Assembly: GCA_905211615.1 (NCBI GenBank)
Contig: CAJMBB010000029.1
Span: forward strand, 1-16,570
Reading direction: 5' to 3'
Source of the DNA: an uncultured Collinsella sp.
Lineage (GTDB): Bacteria > Actinomycetota > Coriobacteriia > Coriobacteriales > Coriobacteriaceae
Length of the DNA stretch: 16,570 nt
A program made the position numbers and the translations under genes. How positions within the stretch are numbered: the first letter of the stretch is position 1; each line of letters begins with the position of its first letter. The notes under the pieces are model-generated. The model saw only the letters and a program-made list of their open reading frames with translations, did no database searches and had not been told where the DNA came from. This document shows, piece by piece, positions 8,439 through 15,256 of the stretch.

Positions 8439-9203
8439 ATGATAGGGATCGGGATCGATATCGGGTCTACGGCGGCTAAGGCTGCTGTGGTCGACGGGGA
8501 GGGTTCGGTGGCGTGGACGTGCGTGCAGCCAACCGGGTTCTCCTCGGTCGATGCTTCCGAGCGGCTGCGCGAGGCACTGGCAGCGGCCGGCTATGACGTG
8601 ACGGCCGAAGATGCTCGCGTGGTCGCGACTGGCTACGGCCGTGTTGCCGTGCCCTATGCGCACAAGGTCGTGACCGAGATCACCTGCCACGGCACCGGTG
8701 CCGTGCGTCTGTTTGGTGACCATGGCACCGTGATCGATGTGGGTGGTCAGGACACCAAGGTCATCCAGCTTAAAGGCGGCCGCGTGGCCAAATTTGCCAT
8801 GAACGACAAGTGCGCCGCCGGCACGGGGCGCTTTTTGGAGATCATGGCCGACCGCCTGGGCATTACCCAGCAGCAGATGGCAGACCTCGCCCGCACCGGC
8901 GAGCCCACCAAGATCAGCAGCATGTGCACGGTGTTTGCCGAAAGCGAGGTTATCAGCCTGATCGGTCGCGGCGAGCCACGCGAGAACATTGCGCGTGGCG
9001 TGATCGACAGCGTGGTCTCGCGCGTAGCGACCATGGCCGGGCAGGCGGCGGGCGCCCCGTACTACCTGACCGGTGGCCTGTGCGAGAACGCCTTCGTGGT
9101 GGAGCGGTTGGGCGAGCTACTGGGGTCGCCGGTGACCACCTCACCCCAGGCTCGCTTTGCCGGAGCGATCGGCGCGGCTGTCCGCGCCGCCGCCTTGGCC
9201 TAG
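8439..9203 (+). CDS. ATP-dependent activase of 2-hydroxyacyl-CoA dehydratase/double-cubane reductases (HgdC/YjiL-like)
   Basis: A 254-residue protein of the BadF/BadG/HgdC ASKHA ATPase family. The N-terminus MIGIGIDIGSTAAKAAVV is the phosphate-binding loop, and IDVGGQDTKVI the second nucleotide motif. Cys125 (NDKCAAGTGRFLE) and Cys163 (SSMCTVFAESE) are the pair that holds the [4Fe-4S] cluster at the homodimer interface. TGGLCEN near the C-terminus is also typical. The protein couples ATP hydrolysis to a one-electron transfer to its partner reductase. The nearest partner is the protein at 7120, but the one at 319 could be served too, since only one activase is visible. The ribosome site GGAAGAGAG precedes ATG 8439, and the glycosyltransferase gene follows after 14 bases. 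Confidence 0.92.
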   Translation: MIGIGIDIGSTAAKAAVVDGEGSVAWTCVQPTGFSSVDASERLREALAAAGYDVTAEDARVVATGYGRVAVPYAHKVVTEITCHGTGAVRLFGDHGTVIDVGGQDTKVIQLKGGRVAKFAMNDKCAAGTGRFLEIMADRLGITQQQMADLARTGEPTKISSMCTVFAESEVISLIGRGEPRENIARGVIDSVVSRVATMAGQAAGAPYYLTGGLCENAFVVERLGELLGSPVTTSPQARFAGAIGAAVRAAALA

Positions 9204-9217
9204 GGGCGTACCGCGAC

Positions 9218-10435
9218 ATGCGCATCCTCAATATCTCGGCACAAAAACCAGATAGCACCGGCAGCGGCACCTACCTTGCCGCGCTCGTGCGCGAGCAGAT
9301 CGAGACGGGGCATCGCGCCGCCGTGCTTTGCGGCGCGGCACCGGGTGATACCCAAGGCGAGCTGGACCGGCGTGCTGCCGTGTTTGCCGTACCGTTCGAA
9401 TCGCCCGAGCTGCCGTTTCCCATCTGTGGTATGTCCGATGTCATGCCCTATCCCTCCACACGCTATCGTGACCTGACGCCTTCGATGCTCAAGGCATTTG
9501 AGCGGGCATTTGCTGCTGCAATCGATCGGGCGGTGGCTGAGTTTCGGCCCGATCTGGTGCTCTGCCATCACCTGTATCTGGTGACCGCATTGGCGCGCGA
9601 GCGCGTCCGGGGCGTGCCGGTTGTTGCCGTGTGCCATTCGACCGACCTGCGCCAGCTGCGTTCGCATGCGCTCGAGCGCGATCGCATCGTAAGTGCGGTT
9701 CGTCGGCTCGATGCCGTCTTTGCGCTCCATGCTGAGCAGGCTGAGCAGATTGGCCTGGTATGCGGCGTCGATACCGATCGCATCCACGTGATTGGGACGG
9801 GCTACGACCATCGCGTCTTCTGTCGCGACGCAAGCGTGGCGAGGCAGCCGGGGTCGCTTGTGTACGTGGGCAAGATTTGCTTTAAAAAGGGTGTCGAGTC
9901 GCTGGTTCGAGCTGTGTCATTGCCGATTGACGATGGCGTTCGCCTATCTGGCTTGGTACTTGTGGGCGGCCGCGGGGACGATGCCGAGCACGCGCGTATC
10001 GAGCGCTTGGCCGCGGCCTCGGATGTGCCGGTGACGCTGGCGGGGCGCCTGGATAGCGATGGACTCGTGCGTGCCTACCGCAGTTCCGACGTCTTTGTGC
10101 TGCCTTCGTTTTACGAGGGTCTGCCGCTCGTGACGATCGAGGCCCTCGCGTGCGGCTGCAAAGTTGTGGCGACCGATTTGCCCGGCGTTCGTCCCTGGAT
10201 GGAGGCGATGCTTCCCGGTGCTCCCGTGACGTGGGTGGCGTCGCCGCGTATGACGGATGTCGACACGCCCGTGGCCGCCGACCTTCCGTTGTTTGAGCGC
10301 GCACTGGCAGATGCTATCGCGCGGGCGCTTGCGTCGCCGCCTTCGACGTTCGAGCCGTCGGCGGTCTCTTGGGAAGCGTGCCTGGCGCGTATACTTAAAG
10401 TCGTTGATTTGTTGGAAGGGGGTTCGTATGGCTAA
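9218..10435 (+). CDS. GT4-type glycosyltransferase
   Basis: A 405-residue GT-B fold glycosyltransferase. The N-terminal domain begins MRILNISAQ with the loop STGSGTYL (about 13-20), common in acceptor/phosphate-binding loops of GT4 enzymes. The C-terminal domain has LVYVGKICFKKGVESL (about 214-229), then FYEGLPLVTIEALACG containing the E-x7-E motif (Glu300, Glu308) that binds the nucleotide sugar. No membrane segment is visible, so it is probably cytoplasmic. It starts 14 bases after the activase and its TAA lies inside the selD start (ATGGCTAA), so it is embedded in a selenium operon. Donor and acceptor are unknown. By analogy with the SenB selenosugar synthase a selenium-linked role is conceivable, but the sequence does not prove it. 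An ordinary cell-surface glycan role remains possible. Confidence 0.85.
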   Translation: MRILNISAQKPDSTGSGTYLAALVREQIETGHRAAVLCGAAPGDTQGELDRRAAVFAVPFESPELPFPICGMSDVMPYPSTRYRDLTPSMLKAFERAFAAAIDRAVAEFRPDLVLCHHLYLVTALARERVRGVPVVAVCHSTDLRQLRSHALERDRIVSAVRRLDAVFALHAEQAEQIGLVCGVDTDRIHVIGTGYDHRVFCRDASVARQPGSLVYVGKICFKKGVESLVRAVSLPIDDGVRLSGLVLVGGRGDDAEHARIERLAAASDVPVTLAGRLDSDGLVRAYRSSDVFVLPSFYEGLPLVTIEALACGCKVVATDLPGVRPWMEAMLPGAPVTWVASPRMTDVDTPVAADLPLFERALADAIARALASPPSTFEPSAVSWEACLARILKVVDLLEGGSYG

Positions 10436-11477
10436 GGACACCATAAGGCTCACGTCTATGACTGCCGCGAGTGGTTGAGCCGCTAAGTTGGCTCCCGGAG
10501 CCCTCGCCCAGGTCCTGGGCGACTTGCCCAATGTGCATAACGACAACCTGCTCGTGGGGTTCGATACCTCCGACGATGCGAGCGTCTTCCGCGTAGGGGA
10601 GAACCTGGGGCTCGTGCAGTCCATCGACTTCTTCCCACCGATGGTCGATGACCCGTTTCTGTTTGGCCAGATCGCCGCGGCCAACTCGCTGTCGGATATC
10701 TATGCCATGGGCGGGCGGCCGAGCCATGCCATGAACTTGCTGTGCATCCCGAGCTGTCTGGCCGTTGAGGTTGCCGGTCAGATTCTGGCGGGCGGTGCCG
10801 ACAAATGCGTCGAGGCGGGTTGCTCCATCGCGGGCGGCCACACCATCAACGACGACGAGCCCAAGTACGGCCTGTCCGTGAGCGGCTTTGTCGCACTCGA
10901 CCGCATGCTCGCAAACAGCGGCGCGCGCGTGGGCGATGCGTTACTGCTGACCAAGGCGGTTGGCTCGGGCATCATCACCACGGCCATTAAGGGTGAGCTC
11001 ATCGAGCAGGACGAGGCCGCAGCCATGTTTGACTCGATGCGCACCCTCAACGAGGCACCGATTCGTCTGGCCGAGGGACTCGAGCTTCATGGCTGCACCG
11101 ACATTACGGGCTTTGGCCTGATCGGGCACGCGTGCGAGATGGCCGAGGGCTCGGGCGTGCAGCTTGAACTTGCGTCGGGGGCGGTGCCGCTCTTTGACCA
11201 GGTGCTCGATATGGCGCGTCTGGGCATTATCCCCGCGGGCTCCTACCGCAACCAGGACTTCTTTGGCCCGCGTGTGGCTGCCGACGAAGACCTGGAGCTG
11301 GGCATGTTGGATGCGCTGTACGATCCGCAGACCTCGGGTGGTTTGCTTATTGCGGCGCCTGCTGCCGATGTGCATGAGCTTGCGCGCCGTCTGCATGCCG
11401 AAGAACGCATCGCCGCCGTCGTCGGTCGCGTGTGCGAGCCGGTGCCAGGCGGTCCCGCCGTCCATGTTGTCCGTTAA
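10428..11477 (+). CDS. selD: Selenide, water dikinase SelD containing selenocysteine (in-frame TGA at codon 17)
   Basis: SelD makes selenophosphate from selenide and ATP, the selenium donor for selenocysteine and other selenium products. From ATG 10428 the frame reads through TGA at 10476-10478, giving Ser-Gly-Sec-Ala-Ala-Lys-Leu-Ala-Pro-Gly. This is the SelD active-site loop, with Sec17 and Lys20 matching Cys17/Lys20 of E. coli. The full product is 349 residues, the usual length. AIR-synthase-type motifs follow: SDDASVF, QSIDFFPPMVDDPF, and NSLSDIYAMGG with ATP/metal-binding acidic residues. The C-terminal half contains TDITGFGLIGHACEMA and DPQTSGGLL. A start at TTG 10488 would miss the catalytic loop. 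GGAAGGGGG precedes the ATG, and 8 bases overlap the glycosyltransferase gene. A working Sec machinery (SelA, SelB, SelC) must exist elsewhere in the genome. Confidence 0.95.
10476..10522 (+). promoter_or_regulatory. Sec UGA codon with downstream bacterial SECIS-like hairpin
   Basis: TGA (10476-10478) is followed by two hairpins. The stronger has an 8-pair stem TCGCCCAG/CTGGGCGA (10504-10511/10515-10522) with loop GTC starting 33 bases after the TGA. This fits the known bacterial SECIS pattern of a short stem, a small loop and a G in the first loop positions. A closer one has a 5-pair stem GGCTC/GAGCC (10490-10494/10498-10502) with loop CCG. The 8-pair hairpin is the better SelB-binding candidate. 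Spacing was counted by hand. Confidence 0.75.
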
Positions 11478-11502
11478 CGACACGTTTATTGAACTATGCA
11501 CC

Positions 11503-11512
11503 GTTCTAGAAC
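11503..11512. repeat. Perfect 10-base palindrome in the selD-yedF gap
   Basis: GTTCTAGAAC is a perfect palindrome in the 58-base AT-richer gap between selD and yedF. It could be an operator or part of a weak internal promoter: TTGAAC at 11489-11494 resembles a -35 box, but no good -10 hexamer follows at the right distance. A short palindrome may also be chance. Confidence 0.25.
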
Positions 11513-11535
11513 AATTTATTCGAAAGGAAAAAGCT

Positions 11536-12162
11536 ATGTCTACCAAAATTGAAGTCAATGCCATGGGCGATGCCTGCCCGCTGCCTGTCGTCAAGACGCT
11601 CAAGGCTCTGAAGCAGCTCGACGGCGAGGGCGCCGTCGTGACCTCGGTCGATAACGAGACCGCCGTCAAGAACATCTCCAAGATGGCGCAGGAGAAGGGC
11701 TGCGCGGCCTCGGTCGAGAAGGTTTCTGACGCCGAGTGGCACGTGACCGTGGCGACCTCTGGCGCCGTTGCCGTGGCTGATCCCGAGCAGGATGGCGCTG
11801 CCTTCTGTGATGCCAGCGCCGGCAAGGGCAAGCTCGTCATTTCCGTCTACACCGACTGCATGGGCCGCGGCGATGACGAGCTGGGCCACAAGCTCATGAA
11901 GGCCTTTATTTTTGCCGTGACGCAGCAGGAGGAGCTGCCCGCGACCATGTTGTTCTACAACGGCGGCGCCAAGCTCACCGTCGAGGGCTCGCCGGTGCTC
12001 GATGACCTGAAGGGCCTGGCAGAGCAGGGCGTCGAGATCCTTACCTGTGGCACCTGCCTCGACCACTATGGCATTAAAGACCAGCTTGCGGTGGGCGAGG
12101 TCACCAACATGTACGTGATCGTGGAGAAGATGGAGCAGGCCGTGCGCGTCGTGCGCCCGTAG
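11536..12162 (+). CDS. yedF: YedF: sulfurtransferase-like selenium metabolism protein
   Basis: A 208-residue two-domain protein. The N-terminal TusA/SirA-like domain (about 1-75) has the sulfur/selenium-carrying motif CPLP with Cys14. The C-terminal DsrE/YchN-like domain (about 98-205) includes TDCMGRGDDELG (Cys108) and CGTC (171-174). This architecture is the YedF family found beside selD and selenium cofactor genes in anaerobes, and is thought to shuttle sulfur or selenium as a persulfide/perselenide. AAAGGAA precedes ATG 11536 at ideal spacing. The 58-base gap after selD is the largest inside the selenium block, so a separate transcript start is possible. The exact selenium substrate and acceptor are not known from sequence. 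Confidence 0.92.
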   Translation: MSTKIEVNAMGDACPLPVVKTLKALKQLDGEGAVVTSVDNETAVKNISKMAQEKGCAASVEKVSDAEWHVTVATSGAVAVADPEQDGAAFCDASAGKGKLVISVYTDCMGRGDDELGHKLMKAFIFAVTQQEELPATMLFYNGGAKLTVEGSPVLDDLKGLAEQGVEILTCGTCLDHYGIKDQLAVGEVTNMYVIVEKMEQAVRVVRP

Positions 12163-12181
12163 CGTATTGGTTGGAGTTGCC

Positions 12182-12433
12182 ATGAGGGAGAAGCGCCCGG
12201 CGCTTGTCATCACGTTTCCCACCACGGCGGCCGCCATGGGCTGCGAGTCCCTGTGCATTGAGCGCGGCCTTCCCGGGCGAACGATTCCCGTGCCCGGGGA
12301 GGTCGCTGCCGGCTGCGGTTTGGCATGGAAGGCGTTGCCTGCCGATGAGGACCTGCTGCGCGGCGAACTCGCCTCGGCGGGCGTTCCCACCGAGGGCTAT
12401 ACCGTGATTGATATGTGGGAGGTCGTGCGATGA
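12182..12433 (+). CDS. DUF3343 small Se/S-carrier-like protein
   Basis: An 83-residue protein of the DUF3343 (putative Se/S carrier) family. The visible family pattern is ITFPTTAAAMGCESLC at 10-25, then RTIPVPGEVAAGCGLAWK with the conserved PVP and Cys-Gly (Cys45). The family is recurrently encoded beside yedF, selD and the cysteine desulfurase below, and is proposed to carry selenium or sulfur. I chose ATG 12182 with GGAG 5 bases upstream. A TTG five codons earlier would overlap that ribosome site. Its TGA overlaps the next ATG (ATGA), coupling its translation to the desulfurase. Cys21 and Cys25 add a second possible thiol pair. Confidence 0.9.
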   Translation: MREKRPALVITFPTTAAAMGCESLCIERGLPGRTIPVPGEVAAGCGLAWKALPADEDLLRGELASAGVPTEGYTVIDMWEVVR

Positions 12434-13569
12434 TCTACCTGGATAACGCGGCGACGACCATGCACAAGCCGCAGACGGTCATCGATGCCGTGACGCAGGC
12501 GATGTGTTCGCTCGGCAATGCCGGACGCGGTGCCACGTCGGGTGCCCTCGATGCCGCTCGTACGATTCACGCTTGCCGTGCCAAGCTCGCGCGCCTTTTG
12601 GGTTGCCCGAGGGCGGACCATGTGTGCTTTACGCCCAACTCTACGGCGGCGCTCAACACCGCCATCAACGGGGTGGTGCGCTCCGGCGACCGCGTGGTCA
12701 CGACGGTGCTCGAGCACAACTCGGTGCTACGTCCGCTCAACCGCCTGGCGGCCGAGCAGGGTGTGACCATTGAGCATGCGGGCTGCGACGCGAACGGCGC
12801 GCTCGACTACGACGAGCTCGAGCGGCTGGTTACGCCCGGTACGCGTGCCGTGGTGGTGACGCACGCCTCCAATGTGACCGGCAACGCGGTCGACATTGCG
12901 CGCGTGGCTGCCATCGCGCATGCGGCCGGCGCGCTGTTGATCGTCGATGCTTCGCAGTCTGCCGGCGCGATGTATGTCGATATGCAGGCTATGGGGCTCG
13001 ACGTCGTGTGCTTTACCGGTCACAAGGGGCTCATGGGTCCGCAGGGGACCGGCGGCCTGGCCGTGGCGGAGGGCATTGACGTGGCTCCGTGGGCCATGGG
13101 CGGCACGGGCGTGCACAGCTTCGATGCGCTGCAGCCGCTTGAGTGGCCCACGCGCCTTGAGGCGGGCACGCTCAACGGTCACGGCATCGCGGGACTTTCC
13201 GCAGGTCTCGACTTTATCGAGGCCCAGGGCGGAGTCGAGGCGATCGCGGCACACGAGCGAGCGCTTGCAGAGCGCTTCCTCGCCGGTGTTCGCGAAATTC
13301 CCGGCATTGCGCTCTACGGTGCGTTTGACCAGCCCGTGCGCTCGGCGATCGTCTCACTCAACGTGGGTGATATCGACTCTGCCGAGATCTCGGACGCGCT
13401 CATGCAAGGGTGGGGGATTGCGACGCGCCCCGGTGCCCATTGCGCTCCGCTCATGCACCGCGCGCTGGGGACCGAGCGCCAGGGTGTCGTTCGCTTCTCG
13501 TTTGGGTATTTCAACACGGATGAGGAAGTCGACACGGCGATTGAGGCTCTGCGCGATTTAGCCTGCTAG
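12430..13569 (+). CDS. Cysteine desulfurase of the selenium-associated class V family (SufS/CsdB-like)
   Basis: A 379-residue PLP enzyme that removes sulfur from cysteine, or selenium from selenocysteine, as an enzyme-bound persulfide or selenide. It begins IYLDNAATT, the class V start. Lys199 in TGHKGLMGP is the PLP lysine, Asp173 in IVDASQSAG contacts the PLP ring, and Cys338 in RPGAHCAPLMH is the catalytic cysteine. The short HCAP-type catalytic segment matches the family that includes Enterococcus EF2568, typically beside selD and DUF3343. ATG 12430 overlaps the upstream stop by ATGA; GTG 12415 is less likely. A strong terminator follows, making this the last gene of the selenium operon. 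The likely job is supplying selenium via YedF/DUF3343 to SelD. Confidence 0.93.
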   Translation: MIYLDNAATTMHKPQTVIDAVTQAMCSLGNAGRGATSGALDAARTIHACRAKLARLLGCPRADHVCFTPNSTAALNTAINGVVRSGDRVVTTVLEHNSVLRPLNRLAAEQGVTIEHAGCDANGALDYDELERLVTPGTRAVVVTHASNVTGNAVDIARVAAIAHAAGALLIVDASQSAGAMYVDMQAMGLDVVCFTGHKGLMGPQGTGGLAVAEGIDVAPWAMGGTGVHSFDALQPLEWPTRLEAGTLNGHGIAGLSAGLDFIEAQGGVEAIAAHERALAERFLAGVREIPGIALYGAFDQPVRSAIVSLNVGDIDSAEISDALMQGWGIATRPGAHCAPLMHRALGTERQGVVRFSFGYFNTDEEVDTAIEALRDLAC

Positions 13570-13583
13570 AGCGTATATACTTG

Positions 13584-13613
13584 CGGGACGGGCCTTTTGC
13601 CCGTCCCGTTTTT
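13584..13613 (+). terminator. Strong intrinsic terminator closing the selenium operon
   Basis: CGGGACGGGC (13584-13593) pairs perfectly over 10 bases with GCCCGTCCCG (13599-13608). The loop is CTTTT, and TTTTT follows (13609-13613). The brnQ ribosome site begins about 11 bases further on, so little room is left for a separate brnQ promoter. Expression of brnQ may depend on read-through or on promoter bases inside this region. Confidence 0.92.
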
Positions 13614-13636
13614 GTTTCGACCCGAAAGGTGTGCCT

Positions 13637-14990
13637 ATGGCCTCATCCGCCCCGCGCGGCCTGCGCTCCGACCATGTCGTTACCGTCGGCATTGCGCTGT
13701 TCTCGATGCTCTTTGGCGCCGGTAACCTCATCATTCCGCCGTTGCTGGCACTTCAGGCCGGCACGGCCACGCCGCTTGCCATGATTGGCTTTTTGATTGC
13801 CGCTATCGGTCTGCCTGTTATGGGCTTTATCGCCGTGGCGCTCGCCGGAACGGCGCGCGAGCTGGCCGGCCGCGTGCACCCCAAGTTCGGTGAGTTCTTT
13901 GTCGCGGCGGTGTATCTGGCCATCGGCCCGTGCCTGGCTATTCCGCGCACGAGCTCCACGGCCTTCGAGATGCTAGTGCCGTTGCTACCCGAGGGCGTTT
14001 CGCTCGGCGCAGCACGTCTGGTGTTTGCCATCGGGTTCTTCGTTGTCGCGTTTGTGCTCACGCTGCGCCCGGGTGTCATCACGCGCGTGCTCGGCCGCAT
14101 TACGGGCCCCGCGCTCATTGCGCTCATTGTGCTGGTCGTGGGTGCTGCCGTGATCTCGCCGCTGGGACCGGCTGCCGCGCCTCAGGCTCCCTACGATGCC
14201 GGCGCTGCGGTCCAAGGCTTCTTGACCGGCTATCAGACCATGGACCTGCTCGCGTCGCTTGCCTTCGGCATCATCATCGCCGAGACCATTCACGAGCTGG
14301 GCGTGACCGACGACAAGCGCGTCGCTTTTGAAATTTCGCGCTCCGGTGTGATCGCCGGCGTGCTCATGGCCATCATCTATTGCGGCTTGGCCCTTGCCGG
14401 CATGCAGCTCGGCATCGTGATGCCCGACGCCACCAACGGCGCTGCAATCCTTGCTCGCTCGGCCTCCATGCACTTTGGCCTTGCCGGCACGGTCGTGGTC
14501 TTTGCGATTTTTTTCCTCGCCTGCATGAACGTGTGTATCGGCCTCATCAGCTGCTGCTCGCGTTACTTCTGCGAGACGTATGTGGTCGAAGGGGGAGCGG
14601 AGGCCTCCGAGGAGGCCAACGCCGAGTTCGATCCTCGCCTTTGTGTTCGCGGCTTTTTCGTGCGTGCTTTCCAACGTGGGCCTCGACGTGATCCTCATGT
14701 TCTCGGTGCCCATGCTCAACGCCTTGTATCCCGTTGCCATCGTGCTGGTACTGATGGGCCTGGTGCACGGCTTTTGCGACGCTCATCCGCAGGTGTGGGT
14801 CTGGGTCGGCGGTGTGGTCGCGGTGCAGAGCGTGATCACCTCGGTTCGCGATGCGTTCTTTGCGGGCGCGTGGCTGCCGTTCGATGTGCTGCCGCTGGCG
14901 GACATTGGAGCCGCGTGGGCGCCGGTCGCTGTGGTGGCGTTTGTGATCGGTCTGCTCCACAGCAAGTTTGTCGCACATTCGAGGAGCTAG
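13637..14990 (+). pseudogene. brnQ: brnQ, branched-chain amino acid carrier, frameshifted
   Basis: The gene belongs to the LIVCS family of cation-coupled leucine/isoleucine/valine importers. From ATG 13637 (GAAAGG 7-8 bases upstream) the first frame gives about 331 residues with the family start VGIALFSMLFGAGNLIIPP, then AIGPCLAIPRTSSTAFE, YQTMDLLASLAFG and CISCCSRYF-like text (GLISCCSRYFCETY). The rest (AFVFAAFSCVLSNVGLDVIL to the TAG at 14988) lies one frame forward, as if one base were inserted or two lost. Codon use favours a switch near 14628-14640; a GGGGG run at 14591-14595 is the other candidate. Joined, the product would be about 450 residues, normal for BrnQ. In the original frame, translation would continue to 15067 with an unrelated tail. 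It is either a true inactivation or a sequencing error. Confidence 0.85.
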
Positions 14991-15001
14991 GGTTTCTGTG
15001 C

Positions 15002-15030
15002 TTGCACAGGAGGGGAGTCTCCCCTATAAT
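15002..15030 (+). promoter_or_regulatory. Sigma-70-type promoter for tRNA-Pro
   Basis: TTGCAC (15002-15007) and a perfect TATAAT (15025-15030) are separated by exactly 17 bases. The tRNA starts at 15082, so transcription would begin about 45 bases ahead of it. The spacer contains the inverted repeat AGGGGA-GTC-TCCCCT (15011-15025), which abuts the -10 box. This is the best promoter in the window. Confidence 0.85.
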
Positions 15031-15081
15031 TTCCTTCGCTTTGGGACACGCAAGGTTTAGACCTTAGCTGCTCAACACCTT

Positions 15082-15155
15082 CGGGACGTGGCGCAGTTTG
15101 GTAGCGCGCCTGCTTTGGGAGCAGGATGTCGCAGGTTCAAATCCTGTCAGCCCGA
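15082..15155 (+). tRNA. tRNA-Pro, anticodon TGG
   Basis: A cloverleaf can be drawn. The acceptor 5' strand is CGGGACG, the D-stem GCGC/GCGC, and the anticodon stem CCTGC/GCAGG with loop TTTGGGA (anticodon 15116-15118). The variable loop is ATGTC, the T-stem GCAGG/CCTGT with loop TTCAAAT, the acceptor 3' strand CAGCCCG, and the discriminator A. The C1-G72 pair is present. Two acceptor pairs fail: A5 opposite G68 and C6 opposite A67. CC follows but the CCA is not completed by an encoded A. The mismatched 3' strand would pair perfectly with CGGGCTG, and lies where an integrating element would have replaced the gene's end. Function may be weakened or tolerated. Confidence 0.92.
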
Positions 15156-15157
15156 CC
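15131..15157. other. Probable attachment-site region at the tRNA-Pro 3' end
   Basis: The T-arm and 3' acceptor of tRNA-Pro lie about 100 bases from the 3' end of a tyrosine integrase gene. This is the classical layout of a tRNA-integrated prophage or conjugative element. The acceptor mismatches suggest that bases from about 15148 onward came from the element. Crossover would then lie at or upstream of the T-arm, where host and element are expected to be identical. The opposite att site is outside the window, so the core cannot be defined exactly. Confidence 0.55.
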
Positions 15158-15159
15158 GG

Positions 15160-15197
15160 AGCCCTTGGAAACATTAGGTTTTCAAGGGCTTATTTTT
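15160..15197 (+). terminator. Intrinsic terminator of tRNA-Pro
   Basis: A 13-pair stem, with one G-U, joins 15160-15172 (AGCCCTTGGAAAC) to 15178-15190. The loop is ATTAG and TATTTTT follows (15191-15197). It terminates + strand transcription from the tRNA promoter only 5 bases after the tRNA. On the - strand the T-run is missing, so it is not an obvious terminator for the integrase. It lies on the element side of the inferred crossover. Confidence 0.88.
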
Positions 15198-15212
15198 CCG
15201 TCGAAAACAATC

Positions 15213-15232
15213 TGCATACAAATGCACACAAA
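15213..15232. repeat. Tandem 10-mers, candidate integrase arm-type sites
   Basis: TGCATACAAA (15213-15222) is followed directly by TGCACACAAA (15223-15232), differing at one base. They sit in an AT-richer stretch between the attachment region and the integrase gene. Tyrosine integrases of the lambda/Tn916 type bind short direct repeats there with their N-terminal domain. Sequence and position are observed; binding is inference. Confidence 0.4.
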
Positions 15233-15256
15233 CGCCGCGGGATCTCCATGCCAGAT

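Noticed and set aside
8810..9217. N-terminal extension of the glycosyltransferase back to 8810
   Set aside because: It overlaps the activase gene in another frame and is arginine-rich shadow sequence. ATG 9218 begins a typical GT-B N-terminus.
10488..11477. selD starting at TTG 10488
   Set aside because: It would remove the catalytic loop. The ATG 10428 frame through TGA restores the exact SelD motif and normal length.
14640..15067. First brnQ frame continuing to 15067 as a novel C-terminal domain
   Set aside because: The continuation is Arg/Cys-rich and non-membrane, while the shifted frame carries the expected BrnQ helices, so this tail is out-of-frame read-through.
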